The notes: generated from the sequence alone by a model not told the origin. DNA of 64,000 nucleotides from Phocoena phocoena (GCF_963924675.1 NC_089224.1:48837158-48901157); one strand, 5' to 3'. Shown: positions 1-11,063, numbered from the stretch's first letter. Numbers and translations are program-made.

Positions 1-1289
1 GTTTGGCCAAAGTCTCCCAGGGAAGAGCCCATACAACCCCAGATCTTGTGCCCACTGAGGCAGATTCCTTCAACACTTTCAGGTACCTGATCTAGATATC
101 AATCTAGAGAAATTTCTAGCTAAACCCCTTTGATCAGAGCATAAAATAACCTTCACTTGCAATCCACCTCTGAAAACAACTTTATCCAATATAATAATTT
201 GAGGAATGCATTTTCAGGACATATACCAAACAGGCAAGAGCTACTAGCAAATTCATTTACTAGGATCTTACTCCCGAGTTTACACTTTGTCGACAGAGTT
301 AATAAACATATGAGAACAAGGCCAGTAGAGCATCCAGTCCAAAGCCTTGATCTTTTAAATATGCCAGTCTGAACCTGGAGAAGGGAAATGAATTCTCTGA
401 GGTCACATAACCCAAGCAGCTATCATGGGAAGAAATATAGTTCCAAAGGTCAGGGATGAGACACGGTTTCCAGGGAAGAATGCTGGAGGAACTGGATCGC
501 CCGATGACATCAGCCAGTAGGAGGCTGACCAACTTCCAACTTCTCTCCATCTCTGTCCTCTTTTTGTCCAGAACTCTTTTTGCTAAACGAGACTATACTG
601 TGTCAGCCATGGACAAGGTGAGGCCATCACCCTGTGAGAACCTTAAACGCTCCTTGTCAGGCTCTTGCTAGGAACACTATTTATACACCGCAACTGTCAA
701 TGTCCAACCATATACCCTCTTATTAACAGGCCTAGTATAACTACCATGAACTGAGAAGATTTCCACTTAAATAATTTATTATAACTGGCAAGAGCTTACT
801 CCCATTTGAGAACAGCACAGCTTAATTCTGAACTTATGACATTGTACCTAATGACTTCCTTAATGCCCAAATTTTCCTACTGCTTGAAAACAAGTTTTGA
901 TGTGTCCCAAACGGCAACTTCCATTTGTGAGCACCTGAGCCTCTGTTTCTTCAACTACCCTTGTCTGGACTGGGGCACGGAGTCATTAGGGAAGGCTGTT
1001 TAGTGGAGGTGAAGCTAACTATATAAGATACAGGCATGTTTGCAGGAAATAAAAACTTATCTGTATGAAATAAGTTCTGTTTTTTTTTCCTCAAAGTAAA
1101 AGCATAGGGACATATTCCTCTGGTCTTTTTACTTCAATTTTCTCATTAGCAAGATTTTAGCAACTCTCAATACATTAGCAGGTTCTTCCTCCACTATCCA
1201 GTCTTGTAATTTACAACTATGTGTAGGGAGAGAAACAGCTCTCTCAACCCGCTTTACTCACTATAACATTTCCCTTCTTCATGCTAAGT
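1..1289. other. Unique intronic sequence, no gene recognised
   Basis: AT-rich sequence without a repeat I can name. At 572-617 on the plus strand there is an exon-like stretch between a pyrimidine-rich ...tttttgtccag and AAG|GTGAGG, with 15 open codons. It is antisense to SH3GL2 and I could not identify a protein, so it is treated as a probable chance pseudo-exon. Confidence 0.5.
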
Positions 1290-1936
1290 CAAGGGTTGGC
1301 AAACCATGGCCGGTGGGCCAAATCTGGGCCACTGCCTGTTGTTAGATTTTTTCCTTTTTTAAAAAAAAATTTATTTATTTTTGGCTGCGCTGGGTCTTCG
1401 TTGCTGTGCGGGCTTTCTCTAGTTGCGGCAAGCAGGGGCTACTCTTTGTTGCGGTGGCTTCTCTTGTTGCGCAGCACGGGCTCTAGGTGCGAGTCTTCAG
1501 TAGTTGCAGCACCTGGGCTCAATAGTTGTGGCTCACAGGCTCTAGAGCACAGGCTCAGTAGTTGTGGCGCACGGGCTTAGTTGCTCCGCGGCATGTGGGA
1601 TCTTCCTGGACCAGGGCTCGAACCCGTGTCCCCTGCATTGGCAGGCGGATTCTCAACCACTGTGCTATCAGGGAAGCCCCCGTTGTTAGATTTTTAAATA
1701 GTTGGAACAATTCAAAAGAAGAAGACTATTTTGTTGCACACAATAACTATACAAAATGCAAATTTCAGGGTCCTTGGGTAAATTTTATTGGAACACAGCC
1801 ATGCTCCTTCATTCAAATACCACTGATGCTTGCTTTTGCTCTTCAATAGCAGAGGTGAGGAGCTGCAACACAGACCACAGACGCCCTCTGGCCCACAAAG
1901 CCTAATATATTTACAGAAAAAGTTCGCTGCTCCCTG
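1290..1936. mobile_element. hAT-Charlie non-autonomous element (MER58-like), split by a SINE
   Basis: The left end reads ggttggcaaaccatggcc and the right end agttcgctgctccctg. The interior shows the typical stretches 'ttttattggaacacagcc' and 'tggcccacaaagcct'. These fit the MER58-type hAT-Charlie elements shared by placental mammals. The copy is interrupted by the CHR SINE at 1353-1681. Once the SINE and one copy of its duplication are set aside, the two halves are collinear. Confidence 0.75.
1353..1681 (-). mobile_element. CHR SINE, long (CHR-1-like) form
   Basis: On the minus strand this starts gggcttccctgatagcacag (tRNA-like A-box head), carries ggttcgagccc (B box), and continues through a long 3' body to an aaataaat/A-rich tail. 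CHR elements are tRNA-derived SINEs of whales, hippos and ruminants. It is flanked by the direct repeat gttgttagattttt at 1338-1351 and 1682-1695, proving L1-type target-primed insertion into the older hAT element. Confidence 0.95.
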
Positions 1937-3749
1937 TGCTAAGGTTCTACTTTCACAAAGGCATGCCACGCTGAATCTGCGGATGCCCATCATTTCACCA
2001 GCTGCCTCAGTCTTTAGAGACAAGATACAAGAGAACTGAAAGGCACCAGATTGACTAGAATGGGGCTCTTGTTTGGAGGCATCTGAACATTACCCTTCCC
2101 CAGTGGAAAAGGAGCGGACACTGTTTCCTGAACACAGGAGGCAGCACAGGTGAAAAACACAGCATTCTTTGTGGACTAACAAAAGGACTGAAAGATATGA
2201 CTTCACAACATCAGACACTGCGTTACACCAGATGCTGTCCCAGGGACACAGTAGCAGAGTTTAAGAAAAATAAAAGGGACCTCTTAAAATGGAGCACAGT
2301 TTGTGGGTTTAGTGATCAATACTAAATAGATGAATTAAGCACCCACTTAGATATAGGCTAACTTACAGTGGTTACGCAAAAGAGATGTTAAAATGTCATA
2401 TGAAACACGAAAATCTTTCAAATTCTTAATTTTTCTGTCACTGAAATTAAGAAAATGTACCTATTAAGAATGAATGCACACCCACTTAAAGGACAGGACC
2501 TAAAGGAGAACACCTAACTAAACAAATCACAGAGACACGATGAAAACAGTATCCTGGGAAAGTCTGTCTGGCAGTGAGATACAGGCTGGTCCAATAAGGG
2601 GATGTTTTAATAGTCCCCTACTGATATGGAAGAATTAATGTACCTGTCCCCAGACTGCTCTGCTTTACAGCAGTTACCTTATGTATTTGGAAAGCCTGAT
2701 TAATGAACTGCGTGTTGAAAACAAAAATAAACAACACATTAGGCTGAGACTGGCCCAATGTATTTTTTTTTTGTTAATCTTCTTAGGCATTTACCTTTAA
2801 TGAACATTGGCTTGGAAACATGCTGCAAACACGTAACTGAGAAGAAGCTAGTCTTCACTAAATCTCAGGATAAGCAGAAAAATGTCTTTAAAGCTCATCT
2901 TGTTTGGGGCTCCCACCCATCCTACCGTTCCACACCAGCAAGTGAGTGTCTCATTACCGTAATCCACACCTTCTCTTTTACCACCACACCCATGAAGAAG
3001 ACATTCACGTATATGACAGGTGCTCACGGTGCACTCAGGGATATGTGAAACTCTGAGCATGCTGGCTGGGACTTTACTGCTTTCTCTCCCATTTGGGATA
3101 GATCACTAGAATCCAAGTGAGACTGACATTATGAAAAATGACATTAGTAACAAATTACTTCCACAAAACTCGAAGGAGATGACAGCTATTGTGCTTCACA
3201 CAGAATGTGGGAACTGTGGGTTTACCCTCTCTTTAAACATGGGCAGTGATGGGGAATTCAGTAATCCCCAAGGCTCTTTTTTATTTAAAAAGCTCCGACA
3301 ACAAAAACTTCTTTCTTATGTTGAGTCTGGATCTATCTCCCCATAGCTTCTACTTGTTGATTCTAGCCTACCACTTGGGCTTAAACAGAAGGATCTAGCT
3401 CCTCTCCATCCAATGACTAGTTAAGTATATGGAGATAATGACCATGGACATTCTCCTATAGCGCTTCCCCCACAGGCTGCTCTGCAAACAATACATTCCC
3501 TCACTCATATAAGGAATGACAATCTTTCCATTCTTTCTCAACATCTGCTTGCCTTAAAACTTGAGGCTGCCCCTTCAGAAAAATTCCATTCTCATTAAAA
3601 TGGTCTACAGCCATGCTTTCAACTTGAGGACTCCTGGTTTCAACAGCAGGGATTTCCCATGATACTTTTCAGGCTCCTAAAAGAGACACTGTACCCCTTG
3701 ACTTGGACTTCTTTCTACATCACTCATATACACAGAAACAAGAGAAAAT
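1937..3749. other. Unique intronic sequence, nothing recognised
   Basis: AT-rich sequence with no recognisable repeat family, RNA gene or exon on either strand. Short open frames here have no domain character. Confidence 0.5.
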
Positions 3750-3754
3750 TTCAG

Positions 3755-4010
3755 AATTTAGCTCAGGTGCCCTTTCTTCTAGGAAGCCTCCACTCGTCTA
3801 CCCAACCTGAGTTAGGTCTTCCATGAAAATGCTCCCCAAGGCATCAAGCACCATTGTCCCATAAGACACTAATCTATGTGTCTATTTCTTCCATCAAAAC
3901 TGGAAACTCCTGTAGGCAGGAACTGTACCTTAATCATCTTTATATTCCTGGTGCCTAGCAGGATGCCTGCCACATGGACGCATTTACAGATATTCCATGT
4001 GAATTAATGA
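3755..4010 (+). mobile_element. L2 LINE, 3' end
   Basis: This carries the L2 signature 'cttctaggaagcctcc', then 'gtaggcaggaactgtacctt' and 'ggtgcctagcaggatgcctg', ending in gaattaatga. The order and spacing match the L2 3' UTR in sense orientation, with the heavy divergence expected of this ancient family. Confidence 0.8.
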
Positions 4011-4021
4011 ACATACCCACA

Positions 4022-4022
<1 letters not shown>

Positions 4023-4052
<30 letters not shown>
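4023..4052. repeat. (CA)15 microsatellite
   Basis: An uninterrupted CA run of about 15 units. On the gene strand it is (TG)n within SH3GL2 intron 2. Likely length-polymorphic. Confidence 0.95.
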
Positions 4053-4055
<3 letters not shown>

Positions 4056-5639
4056 ACTGCAGCAACTGATGTAAATTTCAAAGAAACCAGAGGTCCCTCA
4101 AATTCTAGTGCTTCCTCTTGATAAAAAAATCTGCAGCTTTTCAAAGAAAAAAAATCCACACAGTGTCTGTACCATGGTAAGAAATTTAGTCTGTGAGGAA
4201 GCTTGTAAGCAACAAATACCACTTAAAATGAACAAAGAAACAATTCCATGCAGGCACTTAGGAGGAGGACAGAAATGGTTACAGGCAGGGTTCCTGCAGC
4301 CACAACACAGCCGAAGGAGTCCACCCAGTCAGCTCCAGGACGGGAAGGCTACAAGGGCTAAGAGATGCACATGGTAACTTTACTGTATCTTAGCAGGAGA
4401 GTGGATGTGGTGGCTGATTACAGAAACAACCTCTAGGAATACCCACTTCTCTCTCCCAGTAGTGCTGTGCGATGCAAACCTCTAATTTATCTCATTTTGT
4501 TGTCTCACTGCACCTCTGAGAACACAGTGAACAAAGGTCTCTCTGCTCTAAATGAACAGGATGAACAGGAAATTGACCATGGAAAGGTGATTCTTCTGCA
4601 GGTTTGGGAACACTGAGCTAAAATGTTTTTGTGTGTAATAAACATATAAACAGAACAGATTTGGAGTCTAAATCTAAAGCATGTGCTTTCCAATTACCAC
4701 AGAAACCTCTACCTTTAATGTGAATTTAACATGAGTAGAGATAAGGCAAAAGATGTGTGGGACGAAGCGGAATAAACAATTTCCACACCTCACTAAAACC
4801 TAAATCTCTCAGTCTACTTAGTTATAAACCCAAATACAAAACCACAAGTGTGTTCTTCAACCAGCAAAACCTTATTACGGTAATATCTAGATTTTGAAAT
4901 AAAAGCTTCAGAAACTCATTATTTTCTAGGAAACAGGAGAAATAAACCTTACCAACAGACTCAGAGGGACGTCTGTGGGTCTCTGCCTGAAGTAAAATGT
5001 TTGTATTTTATTTCAATTACTTTGCAAGACTGGCATGGATTCAAAGGCTCAATTAGTTGTTCAGTTATAAACACTGTTCTCCAAATTTCTTATCCTTTTT
5101 AATATCATTTAAGAAATAGAAAGTTAGTTTGTCTCAGTTTAGGGAGTCGGCTACCGAGCTTATTACCTCGTGTCCTGGCAGAGGCTGAAAGCAAGACTCA
5201 GATTCTGATTCCTTAGTCCTAAATTCCTAAACACCTGCCTAACCTGTCATTAGTGACAGGGCACTGGCCACGTGGAATATTATACACTCCCTCCAGGGTG
5301 GGGATGGGAGGGAGACGTCAAAGGATAAGGGGGACAAAGGAAGACTGGGTGTAGACAGAGATTGGTGCCAATGAACAGACCCACAGGGCTGCTCATAAAG
5401 AGGGGAGTGGTACTATGGGGACACTATGGCGAGCAGAGGAGTCAAAGCCAAGTCATTCTGAGCAGGTGTGTCGGGTTCTGGAGACTCATTAAATCTCCTA
5501 TCAGTGAGGCTCCTTATTCTATCGGTGAGGTCCATCTCAAGAACTTAGCCAGAAATACCAGCTAGGTCAACACTAAACAGTCTCATTTCACAAGACTCCT
5601 GTCTCTCAGCAACTCATCTTTTATTCAAGAACTCAAATG
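4053..5639. other. Unique intronic sequence, nothing recognised
   Basis: AT-rich intron between the CA microsatellite and the older CHR SINE. I see no repeat family I can name and no exon. Confidence 0.45.
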
Positions 5640-5650
5640 TGTCCAGTTCT

Positions 5651-5872
5651 CTCTCTCTTTTTTTTTTTTTAATATTCATTTATTTATTTGGCTGCACTGG
5701 GTCTTCGTTGCAGCATGTGGGATCTTTAGTTGTAGCTTGCAGGATCTTTTAGTTGCGGCATCGGGATCTTTAGCTGCGGCACATGGGATCTAGTTCCCTG
5801 ACCACGGATTGAACCTGGGCCCCCTGCACTGGGAGCACGGAGTCTTAGCCACTGGACCACCACAGAAGTCCC
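5651..5872 (-). mobile_element. CHR-type SINE, older (CHR-2-like) form
   Basis: On the plus strand it reads poly-T, attcatttatttatttgg, 'ctgcactgggtcttcgttg' and 'ctggaccaccacagaagtcc', i.e. an inverted tRNA-derived SINE with A-rich tail. It is more diverged than the young copies and lacks their GC-rich 3' body. Imperfect flanking duplications tgtccagtt (5640-5648) and tgtccggtt (5873-5881) support insertion here. Confidence 0.9.
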
Positions 5873-5924
5873 TGTCCGGTTGTTTCTTGCTTGCTGTTTC
5901 CTTTACTAGAAACGCACTAGGCTC

Positions 5925-6205
5925 TGCTAACTCTTACTCATCCCTTATATCCTCACTTAAATATCAGGAAAGTCTTCCCTGACCACCCTATGTGGGTGAG
6001 TTTCCTCTGCTCCAAGCTTCTCTAGTGCCATGTTTCGTTACCCTTGCCACACTGGTCAGTATTTGTCCAATGTCTGTCTTCCCCACTAGATTATGAATTT
6101 AATGCAGTCAGAAATCTTATCTATCCTGTTCACTACTATATCCTACATGCCTGTCTCAGAGGAGGTACAGAACAAAAATTTGTTGTATTCGTCAATGAAC
6201 TCTTC
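5925..6205 (+). mobile_element. L2 LINE fragment
   Basis: Contains 'gtcttccctgaccaccctat', 'ctgtcttccccactagatta' and 'tcctgttcactactatatcc' in L2 order, ending near the usual tttgttg...aatgaa terminus. Ancient and diverged. Confidence 0.78.
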
Positions 6206-6496
6206 AGAAGAAAAACTGAAAAAGACAGGGCAGAAAGTAAAAATGTGGTTTCTGGGTATCACAGGCTTTCGCCATCCTCTCTGTTCAAGTGCAGGGTTTG
6301 TATTCCCAGATCCTTTACTCATCCACAGTTTAAAATCTAAAATAATTAATTGTACAATGCAATACCCACTCTCCATCATAAGCCTATGTATCTCTTTCTA
6401 TGGACAGTCTCAAAGTGAAAGAAAAGTAAAAGAGAAAATACGGCATCTGTCACAAGAAAAATGAAAAGGCTTATTTTGTTCACCACCTCCGCTCTC

Positions 6497-6725
6497 ACTT
6501 GTTGAGAACCTGCTATCTTTTAAGGAAGAATGTTAAATGATTTATATTATTTTTAATCCTTAATAAAAGTCTCTGAAGAATGAATTTGTATTCTCCTTTT
6601 ACATTTATGAAAATATAGACGCTCAGAGCAATATGCTGACTTGTGCAACAGGCAGTAGAAGTGGAGCTCAGGGCAGGGTCAGACCGGCTCGCCACTGTGT
6701 TCACTACACATGCTGCCTCTGGCTG
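6497..6725 (-). mobile_element. MIR SINE
   Basis: The plus strand shows 'tccttttacatttatgaaaa', 'agacgctcagagcaatatgc' and 'ctgacttgtgcaac', the reverse complement of the MIR core. Diverged copy. Confidence 0.65.
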
Positions 6726-7115
6726 GCACAGTCCCCTCAGGAAAGTTCTCGAAAGCTAGAAAGTGACTCAAACTCTCCCCAAAACATTTGGTACATCATT
6801 CCCCACCTTCTCCTCTTTTCGTCCCACCCCAGCACAATTCAAACACCAGCTCCATGTTGCCCCTATTTGGAAAAGTAATGATAAAATCCATTATGACATT
6901 TCACCTTCATGGAGGCTTTGTTCTTAGGATAGTAAAAAAAAAAAGCCAGATACTTTACATTTTCTGTTTTAAAATATACACTAAAAGGAGAGTACTTTTA
7001 AGAATAACAAAATGTATTCGCAGGTACCAGTGGAGAACGGTTTCCCCTTTCCTTTCTCTCTTCTCCACTTAGTATGCTGGGCAATTTTATGTCAAGGGAA
7101 CTCTGAGTGATGAAG

Positions 7116-7121
7116 ACTCAC
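7116..7121 (-). other. SH3GL2: 5' splice site (donor) of SH3GL2 exon 2
   Basis: The minus strand reads AGG|GTGAGTC at the exon end. GTGAGT is a strong U1-type donor and marks the start of intron 2. Confidence 0.93.
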
Positions 7122-7190
7122 CCTTTCCATCTCTTTGAAGTCATCATCTAGCTTGGTTCCTTCAGCTCCTCCAACTTTCTCACTCACTTT
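7122..7190 (-). CDS. SH3GL2: SH3GL2 (endophilin A1) coding exon 2, internal exon
   Basis: Read on the minus strand, this 69-bp exon gives 23 codons without a stop, starting [13 protein letters not shown] and ending DDFKEMER. This is the early N-BAR segment of the endophilin A proteins. The initial K and final R fit SH3GL2 rather than SH3GL1 (LVSEK..., ...EMEKK) or SH3GL3 (LFSEKISG...). Endophilin A1 is a presynaptic BAR/SH3 protein that binds and curves membrane and recruits dynamin and synaptojanin during synaptic-vesicle endocytosis. This segment lies in the first N-BAR helix region, before the dimer core. The exon is phase 0 at both ends, so skipping would keep the frame. It follows a pyrimidine-rich acceptor ending tttctacag and is followed by the donor GTGAGT. 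Paralogue assignment rests on remembered family sequences. A processed pseudogene is excluded by the splice sites and intronic flanks. A MIR lies about 55 bp upstream in transcription. Confidence 0.95.
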
Positions 7191-7212
7191 CTGTAGAAAA
7201 CAACCCAAAAAC
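7191..7212 (-). other. SH3GL2: 3' splice site and pyrimidine tract of SH3GL2 exon 2
   Basis: The minus strand reads gggttgttttctacag just before the exon. A T-rich tract directly precedes the invariant AG, as expected for the acceptor that closes intron 1. Confidence 0.92.
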
Positions 7213-7244
7213 GGAATTATAAATAAAATTTCTTTTAAACATGT

Positions 7245-7455
7245 GTCACAAGTTTTAAGCACTTTGACAAACATCATCTAATACAATCTCATAACTATTC
7301 TCTGATGTAGGTGGGCCGTCCCATTTTCATAGGAGACAGCTTTGGCTCAGCGGATATGAACAACTTACCAAAATCCATGCATCTGGTAGGTACTGAAGCA
7401 AGAATTCAAACTTATATCTTCTGATTTCAACCCTAGTGCTCTTTCTATTATATAA
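7245..7455 (-). mobile_element. MIR SINE next to exon 2
   Basis: The plus strand contains 'taagcactttgacaaacatc', 'tctcataactattctctgat', 'cccattttcataggagacag' and 'agcaagaattcaaactta', the inverted MIR consensus. It lies about 55 bp upstream of the exon 2 acceptor in the direction of transcription, in the gene's own orientation, so it could contribute branch-point or regulatory sequence. That role is inference. Confidence 0.8.
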
Positions 7456-8734
7456 ATCATCACACAACTATCAAATCACTAACGTTTTCGTTTTGAAAGT
7501 TCCTAGGGAAAACAGCATCATACAATAATCATTTCCCTCTGATAATGGATCTAAAATGCTACCTAGGTAGAAAACTGCTACATCTTCAACCTATTCCTCA
7601 ATGGGCTGTTGAACAGATAATCACAAGCATCTATCAAATTGGTATGAAAAATATCAGCCTAGTTGATCTTCAGATCTTATAAATCTCCCTGTAGCTGTCT
7701 ACATCCTTATATACATAAGATAAACCATGTGGAAAGACGCTGAGGGCACTTCTTTGCTACCCAATCAATTCCCATTATCATACATTTTATTTTCATCAAT
7801 TTACATATGCCAATGGTCATTTTCCACATGTAGAATTCATGTTCATTAAAAGATTAGATATTCTATTCTGTTTTGAAATAAAGACTCAAATTAAGTCTAA
7901 TAAAAATTATGAAGGGATCACAAGGAAGATACTTTAATTTCATCAAAGACAGGAAATATTAAATGCTAATGACACCAGAATTTCATTCCTCTTAAAATAA
8001 CCATAAAGGTCGTTAGATGCTCTTTACTAAGATGTCACCGTGCTACATAAAGTTATCACACACAATGAAGTATAATTTTCCATTTCCTTTAATAGCCACT
8101 GTGTTGAGGGTCTTTGCAGAGGATCCCCACCATGGCCAGACCTGCGGCAACCTCAGTAACAACTTGGGTCATCCAAGTGAGCTTGGGTTACCTCCTTCTA
8201 AAAGGGTCCTGGGATACATGGCTCCATCTTTCTGGCCGTGGAAGCTCTGATATCCCCTTATAGGGGGCTGAGGTATAGTCCTTACACGTTCTTTCTTTAA
8301 CTCCTGCCTTCTGCCATCAGGAAAACCTCTAGAAGAGATCACTCTTGGGAAAACCAAGAGTCCGAATTCTATCACCACTCTGGCCCAGATTTCACCTCAG
8401 CAGCACTAACAGGAGGAATATGCTATGATGGAAGGGCATGGAATGGACTGCCATGGTACACAGAGTTGTTATGAAAATAAATGGCATAGTAAATATAAAA
8501 ACCGGTGCGTGAACCTACAAGACATGCAATATATCCTAGTTCCGTTCTCTTACCAGTAAATTGTATATCTGATTAAATACCCTGGTCTTTCCCATCAGTT
8601 TATTTAACTGTTGTTTCGTACTTTGAGAAGAATCTAGCAATTTTCATTAACATAGTACAATGTTAGGCAGATAAAGGTCAATGATTAAAAATGAAATGTT
8701 AGTAAAAACAATATTCACATCTTTAATTTGTATA
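7456..8734. other. Unique intronic sequence, nothing recognised
   Basis: AT-rich intron 1 sequence with no clear repeat family or exon. The segment 8090-8400 is somewhat GC-richer but shows no splice-bounded reading frame that I can identify. Confidence 0.45.
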
Positions 8735-8905
8735 ACTGGCACTTTGACTTGTACTTTATCATCCAGTAAGCATACCATAAGGACTATGTAGAGCAGACAT
8801 TATTCCCATGTTGCAGATGAGAAAACTGAGGCTTGAGTAAATTAAACTGCCTGTCCATGGTAGGGATATTTAGCTAGGAAGAGGTGGAACCAGGACCTGG
8901 AAGGC
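8735..8905 (-). mobile_element. MIR SINE
   Basis: The plus strand shows 'attattcccatgttgcagat', 'gagaaaactgaggcttgag' and 'gaggtggaaccaggacctgg', the inverted MIR core and tRNA-related part. Confidence 0.82.
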
Positions 8906-10838
8906 AATTTTCCCAAGTAAACCCTAGGTGGCTTTGCATTTGCATCACAGCACTGAAGAGCTGTCCGTGGTGCTGGCCACTTCTGCCTGAAGTTCCTTTA
9001 GATTCAAAGGGCCAGATGGCCAGAGTTAGATTCACTGCTTTAACCTTCGGTCCTTGACATCAGCACTCTCACTTAACCTGTATCCTAGGTGATGATGGCT
9101 ATCAACTATTTCAACAGTCTGCGCAGATCCAGGTTTTGTATAGCATCACTATCACCAAAACTAAAAAGCCTGTATCAGCTGTGATCTGGCCCAGAAGTCA
9201 GCTTCTTTACCTACTTTCTTAAAGATGTTTACCAACCCAGAAATGGGGATGGGAAGGCCTTAGGATTCAGTTTAGAACCTCCTAGTGGAATTCCAAGTGC
9301 CAGTAACATAACCTGCATGTTGAGGTTTAAGTTATAGAAAAAGGGATAGAAGGGGACTTAAAGGTTATTAATATCGAATTTTCCCTATCACCAAACTAAT
9401 TTTACTATGAGTTTTACACTGATTCCCTCCCTTTCACTTTGCTCAGTGATGGCAATTTTAGCTCATACTTAAGCCCCTCTTGTGTCTTATTCTTGCAGTA
9501 TGTGGTTTTCTGTTAAATTTGGGCTGGGAAACTCTAATCTTGGTGAACTCCTGCACAATAAAGAAATATAAGCTACACAACCCCAACTCAACTGTCTCTG
9601 TTCTACCTGTCTGTTTTCGATGTCACGGAACTCACTATATCACAAGGCCCCATTTTAGTTCAAGAGGATCATTATAGATATACCCCTCCCATGACCCGTG
9701 AATGAGATATTTAATTTTCATTTGCAAAACTGTCACAAAAACCAAGCAGCTGAGAAGTGTCTCCATTTACAGTAACATTAGAGAATCCTGGTAACCTTGG
9801 GTTAATCACATTTTGGCCATCTCTAAGCCATAAAATATGACCTTCATCAAAAGCACAAGGGCTTATATAATACTTTCAATCCCATATTGCTCAACTGAGA
9901 ATAATTTTAATTTCCTCCCATTTTGCATCCATCAACAGGTTAGCACCACAACTGCTGGCTCTATATCAAATGGGATCACACTGGCCATCAGTAACTTAGA
10001 ACTAGTCCTGGTAACTCACATGGAGGACAACTCATCAGTCCACTGGCTTTAACTATTTGGCTTAAGTACTGAGGGGGAGGCAGGGGGAGGCAGGAAGACA
10101 GAGAGGAAGGGAGAGAGAGAAAATATGAATCTTTCTATTCTCCACAAAAGCTGACATTTGAGCTGCTCTGAGAGAAACAGTTCACCAAATATGCTGAATG
10201 AAGCTAACAGGTAGATACTGGTCCTGGTCTGATTATTTGGTTGATATAAATTTTCTTATCTAATTAGATTCACGGAAAGAGAAGAGTATTCAAAACGACA
10301 TCCACATTGTTCTCTGGGCTATTTTTTTTCCCCAAGTCACAAAGGATCTAAACATATCAAGGCATTGAATTAAACAATGTGTTAAATAACAATCTTCTCA
10401 CTCCTTAGGAGTATGCCAAACATTTTCTCCTCCTGTTCTTTAAATAACATTACTAAAACTTCTATTGCCTTTGTGTATAAGAGTCACGGCGAGGAAGACA
10501 GGCTCTCTGAGCTCATTTGGCCAACGATGAGTTTTGTTTTCCTCATCTGGCACCATTTATTTAAGAATAGTTTTGCCCTACTATTTTCCAGTGAGGTGGT
10601 TCCTAAAACCAAGATTTCATAGAATTGAATGATTTCCGATGCTGTTTAGTATACTTTAGCTAATATGCTTGCTTTTTGAGAAATTGATCCCCTATTTAAA
10701 TAAATACCAGCAAAAGTTATGTGAATCAAACAAAACAGTATAAATGAGTTGATATGCCCACCTGTACTGTCTAAAATCAACTCTTCTGTTCAAAATCTTC
10801 AATTGTACCCATGTAGCACAACACTGAGAGCTTATACT
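8906..10838. other. Unique intronic sequence with a GA-rich low-complexity patch
   Basis: No gene or clear dispersed repeat. A purine-rich stretch of gggggaggcag and gagaggaaggga type lies at 10069-10118. The rest is ordinary AT-rich intron. Confidence 0.5.
10069..10118. repeat. Purine (GA)-rich low-complexity tract
   Basis: Near-pure A/G stretch with two gggggaggcag units followed by gagagaga. A simple-sequence tract. Confidence 0.8.
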
Positions 10839-11048
10839 CTTTTTTTTTTTTTTTTTTTTTTGCGGTACGCCTCTCACTGTTGTGGCCTCTCCCGTTGCGG
10901 AGCACAGGCTCCGGACGCGCAGGCTCAGCGGCCATGGCTCACGGGTCCAGCCGCTCCGCGGCATGTGGGATCTTCCTGGACCGGGGCACGAACCCATGTC
11001 CCCTGCATCGGCAGGCGGACTCTCAACCACTGTGCCACCAGGGAAGGC
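10839..11048 (-). mobile_element. CHR SINE, young form
   Basis: Inverted copy: poly-T of about 23, then gcggtacgcctctcactg, the GC-rich body and 'ccactgtgccaccaggga'. It is bounded by a perfect 15-bp duplication ctgagagcttatact at 10824-10838 and 11049-11063. Slight loss in the tail (gcggtacgcctc rather than gcgggcctc). A 230-codon open frame running through it is an artefact of the SINE. Confidence 0.97.
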
Positions 11049-11063
11049 CTGAGAGCTTATACT

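Larger units (their letters stand above)
1..7121 (-). other. SH3GL2: SH3GL2 intron 2 (5' part, open at window start)
   Basis: This is everything downstream of the exon 2 donor in the direction of transcription. I looked on the minus strand for exon 3, which should start KVDVTSRAV by homology, and did not find it, so exon 3 lies outside the window. The intron holds CHR SINEs, L2, MIR, a hAT-Charlie element and a CA microsatellite, listed separately. Confidence 0.85.

Noticed and set aside
1353..1681. tRNA gene suggested by A/B-box-like sequence
   Set aside because: The promoter boxes belong to the tRNA-derived head of a SINE; no cloverleaf with acceptor stem is formed, and the same holds for all twelve copies.
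6044..6464. Open frames of 98 and 123 codons
   Set aside because: They start inside an L2 fragment and have no splice context, domain or start context.
1..7000. SH3GL2 exon 3
   Set aside because: Searched by eye on the minus strand for the coding of VDVTSRAV and EYLQPNPASRAK; nothing comparable found, so it is outside the window.
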